Assembly: GCF_000816845.1 (NCBI RefSeq)
Contig: NZ_CP006877.1
Coordinates: 2,547,501-2,611,500 of the forward strand
Source of the DNA: Rhizobium gallicum bv. gallicum R602sp
GTDB taxonomy: Bacteria > Pseudomonadota > Alphaproteobacteria > Rhizobiales > Rhizobiaceae
Direction: 5' to 3'
DNA length: 64,000 nt
The translations under genes and the position numbers were made by a program. The notes below the pieces were generated by a model. It did not search any database and was not told the DNA's origin. It saw nothing but the letters and a program-made list of their open reading frames with translations. Positions 56,517 to 64,000 of the stretch are shown here, piece by piece; the stretch's first letter is position 1; each line of letters starts with the position of its first letter.

Positions 56517-57734
56517 ATGGCAAAGAACATCGTCATTCTGTTCGATGGCACATCGAACGAGATTTCGGCCGACCGGACCAATATTGTCAGACTATTCGGC
56601 ACCTTGAAACGCTCGGATGAGCAGATCGTCTACTACGATCCAGGCGTCGGCACGTTCGGCGCGGCCAATGCCTGGTCGAGACTGCTTCGCAAATCCTATG
56701 AGGTTTTCGGGCTCGCGACGGGCTGGGGCCTCGACCAGAACGTCAAGGAAGCCTACCGCTTCCTGGTCGAAAACTACGATCGCGGCCCGCCCGACACCGC
56801 TCGGCGGCATTCCGACCGCGACCGCATCTACATCTTCGGCTTCAGCCGTGGCGCCTATTCGGCGCGGGTGCTAGCGGGTTTCATCCATGCCTTCGGCCTT
56901 ACAAGCCGGCATCATCTCAACCTGCTCGATTATGCCTACAGGACCTACAAGGGAATTTCCGCGCACGAAGAGAAAGCCGGCGGCGCTGCGCAGAATGGTG
57001 GCGAGGATCCGTCCTCTGCTTTCGCCGCCATGCGTCTCTACGAACGCATGCTCAGAAACGACCGCCCGCCGATAAAGCTGCTTGGTCTTTTCGATACGGT
57101 GACCTCAGTGATCGAAACGGGGAAATGGTTTCCGCAGTTCAAGACCCATCCGTTCACCCGTAAGAACCCGAGCGTCGAATGGGTGCGGCACGCAGTCGCC
57201 ATAGATGAACGGCGGACCATGATCCAGCCAGAGCTCTGGGAGCAGGACCAGGAATATTGGGGTCGCCCGTTCCGGCCGAAGGCACCGGTGGCGAAGCAGA
57301 ATTTCCGGGAAGTATGGTTCGCCGGCGTCCACGGCGATATCGGCGGCGGCTATCCGGAAGCGCAAAGCGGGGCAGTCAAGATCCCCCTAGCCTGGATGAT
57401 CCAGGAAACGCAACCGGCCGGGCTCCTCTACCGCACCCGCATCGTTAACGACATCGTGCTCGGAAAAGGCGGGAAGAAGTATGTGCCGCTGAACGCCACT
57501 GCTCCCTTCCATGATTCCATGACCGCCGGGTGGAAAATCCTTGAATACATTCCGCGGCGGGTGCCGGAAAATTCCTGGCGCCGGCAGGGCAACCGCAATG
57601 CGATCTATTTTCCGTTGAGCGACCGGCGCTTCATTCGGGACGATGCGCTGATCCATATCTCGGTCAAGGAACGGATGAATTCCAGCTCCTACAATCCGCC
57701 GAATCTGCCTGCGGATCCTGACTTCGTTTCTTAA
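56517..57734 (+). CDS. DUF2235 alpha/beta hydrolase (Tle1-like phospholipase fold)
   Basis: The 405-residue protein is a full DUF2235 protein. It starts NIVILFDGTSNEISADRTNI, where DGT is the family hallmark, and has the nucleophile elbow FGFSRGAYSARVLAGFIHAF (about 107-126, GxSxG with Ser in the centre), then GLFDTVTSV and WFAGVHGDIGGGYPEAQSG with the likely Asp and His. The family includes type VI secretion phospholipase effectors, but free-standing cytoplasmic members like this are mostly uncharacterised. No secretion genes lie nearby. ATG 56517 follows GGAG; it may be co-transcribed with carB. Confidence 0.85.
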   Translation: MAKNIVILFDGTSNEISADRTNIVRLFGTLKRSDEQIVYYDPGVGTFGAANAWSRLLRKSYEVFGLATGWGLDQNVKEAYRFLVENYDRGPPDTARRHSDRDRIYIFGFSRGAYSARVLAGFIHAFGLTSRHHLNLLDYAYRTYKGISAHEEKAGGAAQNGGEDPSSAFAAMRLYERMLRNDRPPIKLLGLFDTVTSVIETGKWFPQFKTHPFTRKNPSVEWVRHAVAIDERRTMIQPELWEQDQEYWGRPFRPKAPVAKQNFREVWFAGVHGDIGGGYPEAQSGAVKIPLAWMIQETQPAGLLYRTRIVNDIVLGKGGKKYVPLNATAPFHDSMTAGWKILEYIPRRVPENSWRRQGNRNAIYFPLSDRRFIRDDALIHISVKERMNSSSYNPPNLPADPDFVS

Positions 57735-57906
57735 CGGCTTGAATCACTCTCTGCGATTACTTGTCCAAGCGCTTGATCCGACTCACATCTTCACCAACGC
57801 GATCGGCGTGCTGCGAGGAGACAGTCGGCCGGGCGCGCCACATTACGAATTTTATGGAAATCGGCGGCAACGATCTGCTATAAGCGGGCGATTAGGATTA
57901 TTGCAC

Positions 57907-57941
57907 GGTTCCGAAGTCCCCTTCGGGACCTGTTTTCTTTT
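57907..57941 (+). terminator. Intrinsic terminator in the greA leader
   Basis: GGTTCCGAAG and CTTCGGGACC form a 10-bp stem (one G-T pair) with a TCCC loop, followed by TGTTTTCTTTT. It lies 46 bases before the greA ATG. A possible -10 (CTATAA, 57878-57883) about 25 bases upstream of the stem would give a leader of about 50 bases that ends here. The E. coli greA leader also yields short terminated RNAs (GraL). It could instead end transcripts from upstream. Confidence 0.8.
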
Positions 57942-57986
57942 GTGTCGCTGCCTGACTATAGGACACGAAGATCAAAGGACAGGAAA

Positions 57987-58463
57987 ATGGTTGATAAGGT
58001 TCCGATGACACAGGGTGGTTTCGTCAAGCTGCAGGAAGAGCTGCGCTGGCGTCAGCAGGAGGAGCGCCCGCGCATCATCGAAGCGATCGCCGAAGCCCGT
58101 GCCCATGGCGATCTTTCCGAAAACGCCGAATATCACGCAGCCAAGGAAGCGCAGAGCCACAACGAGGGCCGCATCAGCGAGCTCGAAGACCTGACGGCGC
58201 GCGCCGAAGTGATCGACCTTGCAAAGATGTCCGGCGACAAGATCAAGTTCGGCGCCAAGGTCAAACTCGTCGACGAGGACACCGAGGAAGAAAAGACCTA
58301 CCAGATTGTCGGCGATCAGGAAGCCGACGTGAAAGCCGGCCGCATTTCCATCTCCTCCCCGATCGCCCGCGCGCTGATCGGCAAGGTAGTCGGCGATTCC
58401 ATCGAGGTCATCGCACCGGGCGGCTCGAAAGCCTACGAAGTCCTGTCGATCTCCTGGGGTTGA
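57987..58463 (+). CDS. greA: Transcription elongation factor GreA
   Basis: The 158-residue protein matches GreA in length and domains. The N-terminal coiled coil (about 1-75; [40 protein letters not shown]) bears the acidic tip Asp and Glu that stimulate RNA cleavage by stalled polymerase. The C-terminal FKBP-like domain includes [29 protein letters not shown] precedes the ATG at 57987. A terminator in the leader suggests attenuation. The LPS glycosyltransferase gene starts at the stop codon. Confidence 0.97.
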   Translation: MVDKVPMTQGGFVKLQEELRWRQQEERPRIIEAIAEARAHGDLSENAEYHAAKEAQSHNEGRISELEDLTARAEVIDLAKMSGDKIKFGAKVKLVDEDTEEEKTYQIVGDQEADVKAGRISISSPIARALIGKVVGDSIEVIAPGGSKAYEVLSISWG

Positions 58464-59543
58464 TTGCCTGTGGCGGAGACGGTCAAGGCGGCCGCAATCG
58501 ATATTGCTGACGTCGAAATCATCGCACCGAACTTCAAGCAGCGACTGTCCGGCGTCACGTCGACGATCGTTCAGCTGATTCCCCTCCAGGTCAGACTCGG
58601 CATCAAGATTGCGACGCTCGGCCCCGGCTTACCGAAAGACCTACCGAAGCTGACGTGGAGACAGCTTCTTGGCGCATGGCGTCCGTCAGCCGGACGCCGG
58701 CAGCGCGTATGGCACGCACGACGCAACAACGAGATGGCCGCTGGTATCGTGCTGCGGCACGTGTTGCGCATGCCGCTGAAGCTGCTTTTTACGTCGGCCG
58801 CCCAGCGCCGCCATACCGCCTACACCCGCTGGCTTATCCGCCGGATGGACGCAGTCGTCGCGACCAATGCCCGGTCCGGTTCTTTCCTCCAGGTGCCGCA
58901 TATTGTCATCCGCCACGGCGTCGATCTGGAACTCTTCCATCCACCCCAGACTGCCGAGGACACCATAGAGGCCACCGACCTGCCCGGGAGGTATCTCGTC
59001 GGCTGCTTCGGCCGCCTCCGGCATCAGAAAGGCACCGACCTTTTCGTTCGGTCAATGATCGATCTGCTGCCGCAACATCCAGATTGGACGGCGGTGATCT
59101 CCGGTCGGGTAACGGCAGAGCATAAAGCTTTTGCCGACAAGCTGCAGGCCGATGTCGCCGCCGCCGGCCTTGCTGATCGGATCGTCTTTCTGGGCGAAGT
59201 GCCAGACATCAAGGTCTGGTATCGCCGCCTAACCCTATATGTTGCCCCTTCCCGAAATGAAGGTTTCGGGCTGACGCCTCTCGAAGCTATGGCCTCGAAG
59301 ACTACGGTTGTGGCATCGGACGCCGGAGCCTATGCCGAAATGATCGAGGACGGGACGAACGGAAGCGTCGTCCCGGCCGGCGATGGCGAAGCTCTCACGA
59401 AGGCAATCGCCCCCTATCTCGCCGATCCACAATGGACGCTCGCCCGTGGCGAGGTTGCGCTCGCGCATGTGCGGGCGAATTTTGCGCTGGAAGGCGAAGC
59501 GACGGCTCTGAAGGCCGTCTATGAGGATCTTCTGCGGCGGTAG
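58464..59543 (+). CDS. lpsB: LPS core glycosyltransferase LpsB/LpcC type
   Basis: A protein of about 358 residues, GT4 family. DVEIIAPNFKQRLSGVTSTI near the start and GCFGRLRHQKGTDLFVRSMI and SRNEGFGLTPLEAMASKTTV later fit LpsB of S. meliloti and LpcC of R. leguminosarum, mannosyltransferases that build the inner LPS core on the cytoplasmic face. The greA-lpsB order is also the one I recall in S. meliloti. The start is uncertain: TTG at 58464, directly after the greA stop, or GTG at 58470. The E-x7-E motif (EGFGLTPLE) is present, so it should be active. Confidence 0.88.
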   Translation: MPVAETVKAAAIDIADVEIIAPNFKQRLSGVTSTIVQLIPLQVRLGIKIATLGPGLPKDLPKLTWRQLLGAWRPSAGRRQRVWHARRNNEMAAGIVLRHVLRMPLKLLFTSAAQRRHTAYTRWLIRRMDAVVATNARSGSFLQVPHIVIRHGVDLELFHPPQTAEDTIEATDLPGRYLVGCFGRLRHQKGTDLFVRSMIDLLPQHPDWTAVISGRVTAEHKAFADKLQADVAAAGLADRIVFLGEVPDIKVWYRRLTLYVAPSRNEGFGLTPLEAMASKTTVVASDAGAYAEMIEDGTNGSVVPAGDGEALTKAIAPYLADPQWTLARGEVALAHVRANFALEGEATALKAVYEDLLRR

Positions 59544-59665
59544 AGGTCAATTCCATCGGCTTCGGCTTGCGCTTGAAACGTTCGAGACAGGTTCTGGCGA
59601 CCGCGTCTTGCGAGAACCCGGCTTATCATCGTCTCGTTGCCGCCAGCTTGGAGGCTAGAACAGGA

Positions 59666-60002
59666 TCATTGATCAGCCGCTGATCGCCTTCGCGAAACTA
59701 TCGACATCGCCGGCGTCGCCAATGAGACCGTTCGCCCAGCTCGGCCCCTCCGACCGGCTCGAGACCACCGGCTTGTGCGGCGCGCAGGCTTCGAGGATAG
59801 CCTTGCCGAGCAGCTCATGGTTCGACAGGCAGCGCGGAACAAAGCGTCCAATGGACGTAACGACAGGTGCATCTTCCGGTGTCTTCAGCGCGGCCCGATC
59901 GACCGGCGCGAAACGCTCCCGCATTCGGGAAATGGGAGATGACCTCGACGCCGAGCGTCCAGCACCAGTTCCTTTTCGACAATCGGAGATACCGCGCGCC
60001 AT
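59666..60002 (-). pseudogene. Degenerate family 4 glycosyltransferase
   Basis: On the minus strand, AALKTPEDAPVVTSIGRFVP is the acceptor/donor-domain start of a GT4 enzyme, and CLSNHELLGKAILEACAPHK PVVSSRSEGPSWANGLIGDA is its C-terminal donor site. About 100 residues that normally lie between them are deleted, and the N-terminal domain is missing. The donor-site Glu is in HELLGKAILE. Lying beside lpsB, it is likely a dead LPS-core gene, comparable to lpsD or lpsE of S. meliloti. Confidence 0.7.
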
Positions 60003-60007
60003 TATGT

Positions 60008-60478
60008 CTAAATATCTACGAGAGAGACATCCTTTACCTGTCGGATGGTCAACATCGTCCGCACGGTATCCACATTCTCCGTGGCCGTGAGCTCTTCGAT
60101 CACAAAATCCTGAAAGCCCGCAAGGTTCTCAGCGACGCACTGCAAAAGGAAATCGGATTCGCCCGACACCATCCAGGCCTCTCGCACGAGCGGCCAATTG
60201 GCTGTCTGCTTGGCAAATGCCTTCAGATTGGCATCCGACTGATGTTTCAGACCGACCATGCAGAAGGCCACCAGATCATAACCGAGCGCCGGCGCATTCA
60301 AGAGCGCCCGATAGCCACGGATGAAGCCGGTTTCTTCCAGCTTACGCACCCGCCTCAGACACGGCGGCGCTGATATACCGACCCGCTCGGCAAGTTCGAC
60401 ATTCGTCATACGGCCATCATTCTGAAGCTCGCGCAGAATCTTCATATCTATTGCATCAAGTTCGACGCGCATCACCAT
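60008..60478 (-). CDS. lrp: Lrp/AsnC-family transcriptional regulator
   Basis: A 156-residue Lrp-type regulator. The N-terminal helix-turn-helix (LDAIDMKILRELQNDGRMTN; RVGISAPPCLRRVRKLEETG) is followed by the RAM effector domain (NWPLVREAWMVSGESDFLLQ, with FVIEELTATENVDTVRTMLT). It lies divergent from trxB and lsrB, and I recall the order lrp-trxB-lsrB from S. meliloti. Two starts (60478 and 60472) are close together. It probably senses an amino acid. Confidence 0.93.
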   Translation of the reverse strand: MVMRVELDAIDMKILRELQNDGRMTNVELAERVGISAPPCLRRVRKLEETGFIRGYRALLNAPALGYDLVAFCMVGLKHQSDANLKAFAKQTANWPLVREAWMVSGESDFLLQCVAENLAGFQDFVIEELTATENVDTVRTMLTIRQVKDVSLVDI

Positions 60479-61197
60479 GGTAGAGCTTCCTGTTTCTTTT
60501 GATCGGCCGTTGGCGGGCCGCTTCCTATTATTGCCCGCGACAAATTCAAACGCCGCGCTTCGCTGCCAAAGTATATTCAGTTGAGGTTCGAACTTGCCCT
60601 TGACACCCGCGCCAATCCATACATCGTCCTCGTTAAGCGTCGACCGAACCGCCTTGCTTTAATCGTGTTGCTGCCGAGATGCAGTGACCTCGGCAACACC
60701 AAGCCTCTAGCGAGGCAGAAATAGCGCGAAACCGGCCCCATATGCATCTTGATCCTTAAGGCTTTTTCATCTGATCTGATGCCCAAATGCGGGATGTTGA
60801 GCCGCGCTTGACTGATTGGCCGGGAGAAGAATAGGTCAAAGATCCATCATAGACAAAATCGATACCCCTTTCGTCAGACACTGTTTTCAATATCCCTGGT
60901 ACTCGCTCGCGGATGCTTCAACGGAAATGATGATCGGCGCTTGCCCATTGCTGGCTCTCTGTTGTAGCGGTGTGGATGAAATGGTCGATAACAGCATCAG
61001 CCAGCGAAAACGAGGGCGTCGGGGTCAAACCAACAAAAACATCTGCGGATAGCCCATGATAATTACGCAAGCACTTGTGCGTATTCCATGCTGTCCCCTT
61101 GAAAGGTAGCTTGGTTCATCCCTAGACTATACAAAAGCGTTTATTACGATATCTCGCACGGCTTCGACAGGATGCCTGCCACCAAAGGATCCGGACC
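60479..61197. other. Long intergenic region between lrp and trxB
   Basis: About 720 bases without a convincing gene between divergent lrp and trxB, so it holds both promoters. Two stems stand side by side: GCCGAG/CTCGGC (about 60673-60695) and GCCTC/GAGGC (60702-60715). A short T-run occurs further right. The open frames near 60577-60786 and 60816-61052 do not read like proteins. Confidence 0.4.
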
Positions 61198-62172
61198 ATG
61201 ACTGCCCGACACACTAAAGTTCTCATCATCGGCTCCGGTCCCGCGGGCTATACGGCCGCAGTCTATGCGGCACGCGCAATGCTGAAGCCGGTGCTGATCG
61301 CCGGGATGGAGCAAGGCGGGCAGTTGATGATCACGACGGATGTCGAGAACTATCCGGGCTTTGCCGATCCGATCCAGGGCCCGTGGCTGATGGACCAGAT
61401 GCTGCAGCAGGCCAAGCATGTCGGCGCAGAGATCGTCAGCGACATCGTCACCGAGGTCGAGACGAACCAGCGGCCCTTCGTGGCGCGCACCGACAGCGGC
61501 CAGGTCTGGACCGCCGATACACTGATCATTGCGACCGGCGCCAAGGCAAAATGGCTCGGCATCGAAAGCGAACAGCATTTCCAGGGCTTTGGCGTTTCAG
61601 CCTGCGCCACATGCGATGGCTTCTTCTATCGCAACAAGGACGTCATCGTCGTTGGCGGCGGCAACAGCGCCGTCGAGGAAGCCCTTTATCTTTCCAACAT
61701 CGCGAAGTCGGTGACGGTGGTGCATCGCCGTGATGCGTTCCGCGCCGAAAAGATCCTGCAGGAGCGCATCTTCTCGAAGGAGAATGTGACGGTTCTTTGG
61801 AACACCGAAGTCGCCGAAATCACCGGCATGCCGGCGAAACCGCCGATGCCGCCCTCCGTTGCCGGCGCGCGCTTGCGCGATACCCGCACCGGCGCCATCA
61901 GCGACGTTTCGGTCGATGGCGTCTTCGTGGCGATCGGCCATGCACCGGCAACCGAACTTTTCAAGGGCAAGCTCAAGCTCAAGGACAACGGCTATCTCTG
62001 GACCGCTCCGGATTCGACCGCAACCAGCATAGAGGGGATCTATGCTGCGGGTGACGTGACGGACGATACCTTCCGGCAGGCGGTTACCGCCGCCGGCATG
62101 GGATGCATGGCCGCCCTCGAAGCCGAGCGTTATCTCACGGGCCACATGCCCGTCGCCGTGGCCGCGGAGTAA
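61198..62172 (+). CDS. trxB: Thioredoxin reductase
   Basis: The 324-residue flavoenzyme passes electrons from NADPH to thioredoxin. FAD site: KVLIIGSGPAGYTAAVYAAR. The redox pair is ACATCDGFFYRNKDVIVVGG (Cys at about 136 and 139, followed by the NADPH-fold GGGNSAVEEA). The C-terminal FAD segment is IYAAGDVTDDTFRQAVTAAG. The length is normal for low-Mr TrxR. The lsrB start lies 23 bases downstream, so they share a transcript. Confidence 0.97.
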   Translation: MTARHTKVLIIGSGPAGYTAAVYAARAMLKPVLIAGMEQGGQLMITTDVENYPGFADPIQGPWLMDQMLQQAKHVGAEIVSDIVTEVETNQRPFVARTDSGQVWTADTLIIATGAKAKWLGIESEQHFQGFGVSACATCDGFFYRNKDVIVVGGGNSAVEEALYLSNIAKSVTVVHRRDAFRAEKILQERIFSKENVTVLWNTEVAEITGMPAKPPMPPSVAGARLRDTRTGAISDVSVDGVFVAIGHAPATELFKGKLKLKDNGYLWTAPDSTATSIEGIYAAGDVTDDTFRQAVTAAGMGCMAALEAERYLTGHMPVAVAAE

Positions 62173-62195
62173 AATCGGCTATGAGGGGTGGGGGG

Positions 62196-63092
62196 ATGCC
62201 ATTGGATTGGGACAAGCTGCGTATTTTTCACGCGGCTGCCGAGGCCGGTTCGTTTACGCATGCGGCCGACAAACTGCATCTCTCCCAATCCGCGATCAGC
62301 CGTCAGGTGAGCGCGCTGGAGCAGGACGTCGGCACCAAACTCTTCCACCGCCATGCCCGCGGCCTGATCCTGACGGAACAGGGCGAACTGCTCTATCGCA
62401 CCGCCCATGATGTGCTGCTGAAGCTCGAAACGGTGAAGATGCAGCTGACGGAAACGACCGAAACGCCCAGCGGCAAGTTGCGGGTGACCACCACCGTCGG
62501 CCTCGGCCAGGGCTGGCTGACGGACAAGATCCAGGAGTTCATGCAGCTCTATCCGGACGTTCAGATCCAGCTCATTCTCGACAACGAGGAACTGGACGTG
62601 AACATGCGTCACGCAGATTGCGCCATCCGCCTGCGCCAACCGCAGCAGTCGGATCTCATTCAGCGCAAGCTCTTCACCGTGCATATGCACGTCTATGCCG
62701 CCCCCTCCTATATTAACCGCTATGGCGAGCCTCAGTCGGTCGAGGATCTGGACAATCACCGCATCATCACCTTCGGTGAGCCCGCCCCCAGCTATCTGCT
62801 GGACGTAAACTGGCTGGAGATCGCCGGCCGCTCTTCGGACAACAAGCGGATTCCGCATCTGCAGATCAACAGCCAGACCTCGATCAAGCGCGCCTGCCTG
62901 CTTGGCATCGGCGTCGCCTGCATGCCGGATTACATCGTCGGACGCGATCCGGGTCTCATCCAGTTAGCGATCAACGCCGACGTGCCCTCGTTCGACACCT
63001 ATTTCTGCTATCCGGACGAAATCAAGAATGCCGCAAAGCTGAAGGCATTCCGCGATTTTATCGTCAGCAAGGCGAGAAACTGGAACTTCTGA
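62196..63092 (+). CDS. lsrB: LysR-family regulator LsrB (VtlR)
   Basis: The 298-residue LysR protein has the HTH at the N-terminus (LDWDKLRIFHAAAEAGSFTH, LSQSAISRQVSALEQDVGTK) and a LysR substrate domain (LRVTTTVGLGQGWLTDKIQE). Position after trxB and before two AbcR genes identifies it as LsrB of rhizobia, named VtlR in Brucella, which activates abcR genes and acts in oxidative stress and symbiosis. Cys are at about 142, 234 and 242; LsrB is reported to sense oxidants through Cys. ATG 62196 follows a G-rich run; an ATG five codons upstream is an alternative. Confidence 0.9.
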   Translation: MPLDWDKLRIFHAAAEAGSFTHAADKLHLSQSAISRQVSALEQDVGTKLFHRHARGLILTEQGELLYRTAHDVLLKLETVKMQLTETTETPSGKLRVTTTVGLGQGWLTDKIQEFMQLYPDVQIQLILDNEELDVNMRHADCAIRLRQPQQSDLIQRKLFTVHMHVYAAPSYINRYGEPQSVEDLDNHRIITFGEPAPSYLLDVNWLEIAGRSSDNKRIPHLQINSQTSIKRACLLGIGVACMPDYIVGRDPGLIQLAINADVPSFDTYFCYPDEIKNAAKLKAFRDFIVSKARNWNF

Positions 63093-63133
63093 TTCCCGTT
63101 TTTGTTCACTCAAACGCAGACCATGCAACCAAC

Positions 63134-63152
63134 GCATGACTGGCATGCACAA
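63134..63152 (+). promoter_or_regulatory. Upstream box of the first AbcR gene
   Basis: GCATGACTGGCATGCACAA matches the box before the second copy (63348-63366) at 16 of 19 positions. It begins exactly 47 bases before the conserved ACCATATCGC in both. A -35 (TTGCCG, 63160) and -10 (CATATC, 63183) follow at 17-base spacing. It is the natural candidate for the LsrB binding site; the assignment is inferred. Confidence 0.65.
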
Positions 63153-63194
63153 AAGAGGGTTGCCGTTTGCTCAATTAAACACCATATCGCACTC

Positions 63195-63310
63195 AGCTGA
63201 TGCACATGGTGGCTTTTCCTCCCAGTTCCACCGCATTAGCTGTTCCCCTCTGGAGGTTTTTGACCTTCACACCTTAAAGGGCCCCGAACTTTCGGCGGCC
63301 CTCTTTTTTT
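63195..63310 (+). ncRNA. abcR: AbcR-family trans-acting small RNA, first copy
   Basis: About 116 bases. The first stem (GGTGG/CCACC) exposes CTTTTCCTCCCAG, an anti-Shine-Dalgarno loop. The second region has TTCCCCTCTGGAGG. The terminator GGGCC...GGCCC ends in seven T (63304-63310). The two-copy arrangement behind lsrB and both CU-rich motifs fit AbcR1/AbcR2, Hfq-dependent repressors of ABC transporter mRNAs in Rhizobiales. The 5' end is set from the -10 box. I do not decide which of the two standard names applies. Confidence 0.88.
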
Positions 63311-63347
63311 GCCCAGAATCGCTGCATTGCAACATAATTTGTGCAGC

Positions 63348-63366
63348 GCATGGCAGGCATGCATAA
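63348..63366 (+). promoter_or_regulatory. Upstream box of the second AbcR gene
   Basis: GCATGGCAGGCATGCATAA lies 47 bases before ACCATATCGC, the same distance as in the first copy. The -35 is TTGAAA (63374) and the -10 CATATC (63397). The flanks between box and -35 differ, so box and promoter are the conserved parts. Confidence 0.65.
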
Positions 63367-63408
63367 TAATGCATTGAAAGCTGCCCAAGAAAGCACCATA
63401 TCGCACCT

Positions 63409-63523
63409 AGCTGATGCACTTCGGTGGCTTCTCTCCCAGTGCCACCGCATTAGCTGTTCCCCTCTGGAGGTTTTTTGACCTTCACACCTTAAGGGCCCCG
63501 AGCTTTCGGCGGCCCTTTTTTTT
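63409..63523 (+). ncRNA. abcR: AbcR-family trans-acting small RNA, second copy
   Basis: About 115 bases, closely similar to the first copy from the start to the terminator. The first stem is one pair longer (GGTGGC/GCCACC) around the loop TTCTCTCCCAGT. The block CATTAGCTGTTCCCCTCTGG is identical in both. The terminator ends in eight T (63516-63523). The base changes keep the stems, as expected for a functional RNA. Confidence 0.88.
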
Positions 63524-63601
63524 GCTTAAAATTTAGGCGCCCTTCAAAGCCGAACAGCTCACGCCCTCGTGATTTGCATATCGAAAAGCGACGATCCATA
63601 T

Positions 63602-63617
63602 ATCGAAAGAATTCGAT
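63602..63617 (+). promoter_or_regulatory. Candidate operator of the ArsR-family gene
   Basis: ATCGAA-AGAA-TTCGAT is a perfect 6-bp inverted repeat 21 bases before the ATG. A second half-like ATATCGAAA lies 21 bases further upstream (63578). The arrangement suits autoregulation by the dimeric regulator that follows. Confidence 0.5.
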
Positions 63618-63637
63618 TTATAGTTCGGCACAAGACG

Positions 63638-63931
63638 ATGGATAGAGATGAAATCCTGAAAGCGCTTTCCCATCCGATGCGGGTGGAAATCCTCAATTGG
63701 CTGAAAGATCCGAAGGAGCACTTCTCCTCCCAGGAGCACCCGTTGGAAATGGGTGTCTGTGCCAGCCAGTTCGAGCGCTGCGGCCTTTCACAATCGACCG
63801 TATCCGCTCATCTAGCAACATTGAGCCGCGCCGGCCTCGTCACGACCAGGCGCGTTGGCCAATGGATTTTCTACAAGCGCAACGAAGAAACGATCGCTGC
63901 CTTCCTCAAGCAACTCAGCCAGGATCTGTGA
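63638..63931 (+). CDS. ArsR-family transcriptional regulator
   Basis: A 97-residue winged-helix protein with DRDEILKALSHPMRVEILNW and CGLSQSTVSAHLATLSRAGLV as recognition helix. It lacks the ELCVC-type metal site of ArsR; its Cys (VCASQFERC) sit elsewhere, so a metal role is open. A gene of this type follows the abcR pair in S. meliloti as I recall. The window ends 69 bases later with no further gene visible. Confidence 0.85.
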   Translation: MDRDEILKALSHPMRVEILNWLKDPKEHFSSQEHPLEMGVCASQFERCGLSQSTVSAHLATLSRAGLVTTRRVGQWIFYKRNEETIAAFLKQLSQDL

Positions 63932-64000
63932 CAGCCGGATCGACCTCGTCGCCACCGCACTTGCCTATCTCTCCGCCGGGTCGAGTTTGCCCACAGTGGC

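Overview
The window looks like chromosomal DNA of a Rhizobium-group alphaproteobacterium: GC-rich, with rhizobial gene orders. The clearest is lrp, trxB, lsrB, two tandem AbcR-type small RNAs and an arsR-type gene (60.0-63.9 kb), which is the order I recall from Sinorhizobium meliloti. The dnaG/recQ, tdh/kbl, carA, carB and greA/lpsB blocks agree. Identifications rest on reading motifs; no database search was possible.

Layout. 0-5.7 kb is a decayed accessory patch: a frameshifted tyrosine recombinase with Phe at the catalytic Tyr position, an IS5-type transposase scrap, a truncated alpha/beta hydrolase, a two-ORF element present as a full copy and an internally deleted copy, an intact hipBA module with three evenly spaced operators, and a broken BrnA-type antitoxin. 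5.9-10.8 kb (minus) is an exopolysaccharide operon: membrane fusion protein, predicted (alpha/alpha)6 periplasmic protein, family 2 glycan synthase. It resembles the bgsBA mixed-linkage glucan locus with an extra gene. 11-12.1 kb holds an IS1182-type scrap, a Pro/Ala-rich membrane protein and a 26-residue membrane peptide.

12.1-22.0 kb (minus) is one compact eight-gene catabolic operon with genes overlapping or nearly touching: LacI regulator, Gfo/Idh/MocA oxidoreductase, CoA-transferase, enoyl-CoA hydratase, aldehyde dehydrogenase, GMC oxidoreductase, SDR and a second GMC oxidoreductase. Two palindromic operators lie 63 bp apart upstream. The substrate is unknown and no transporter is included. 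A candidate small RNA lies just beyond.

22.4-31.3 kb carries small conserved proteins (YjbQ, DUF1428, DUF427, DUF930, GYD), a quaternary-amine type ABC transporter and an EamA exporter beside an AraC regulator. 31.4-45.6 kb is housekeeping: rpoD, tdh, kbl, recQ, dnaG, a YqeY protein and carA. 45.6-52.8 kb holds MATE and MFS exporters, an aldo/keto reductase beside a ruined LysR gene, a zinc metallopeptidase, a LytTR scrap and a zinc alcohol dehydrogenase. 53-64 kb has carB, a DUF2235 hydrolase, greA behind a strong leader terminator, lpsB, a degenerate glycosyltransferase, lrp, trxB, lsrB, two AbcR RNAs and an ArsR-family gene.

The most notable points are the full and deleted copies of the small element, the eight-gene catabolic operon with helically phased operators, the glycan operon with an extra periplasmic gene, the greA leader terminator, the candidate sRNA near 22.3 kb, and the tandem AbcR genes with identically placed upstream boxes.
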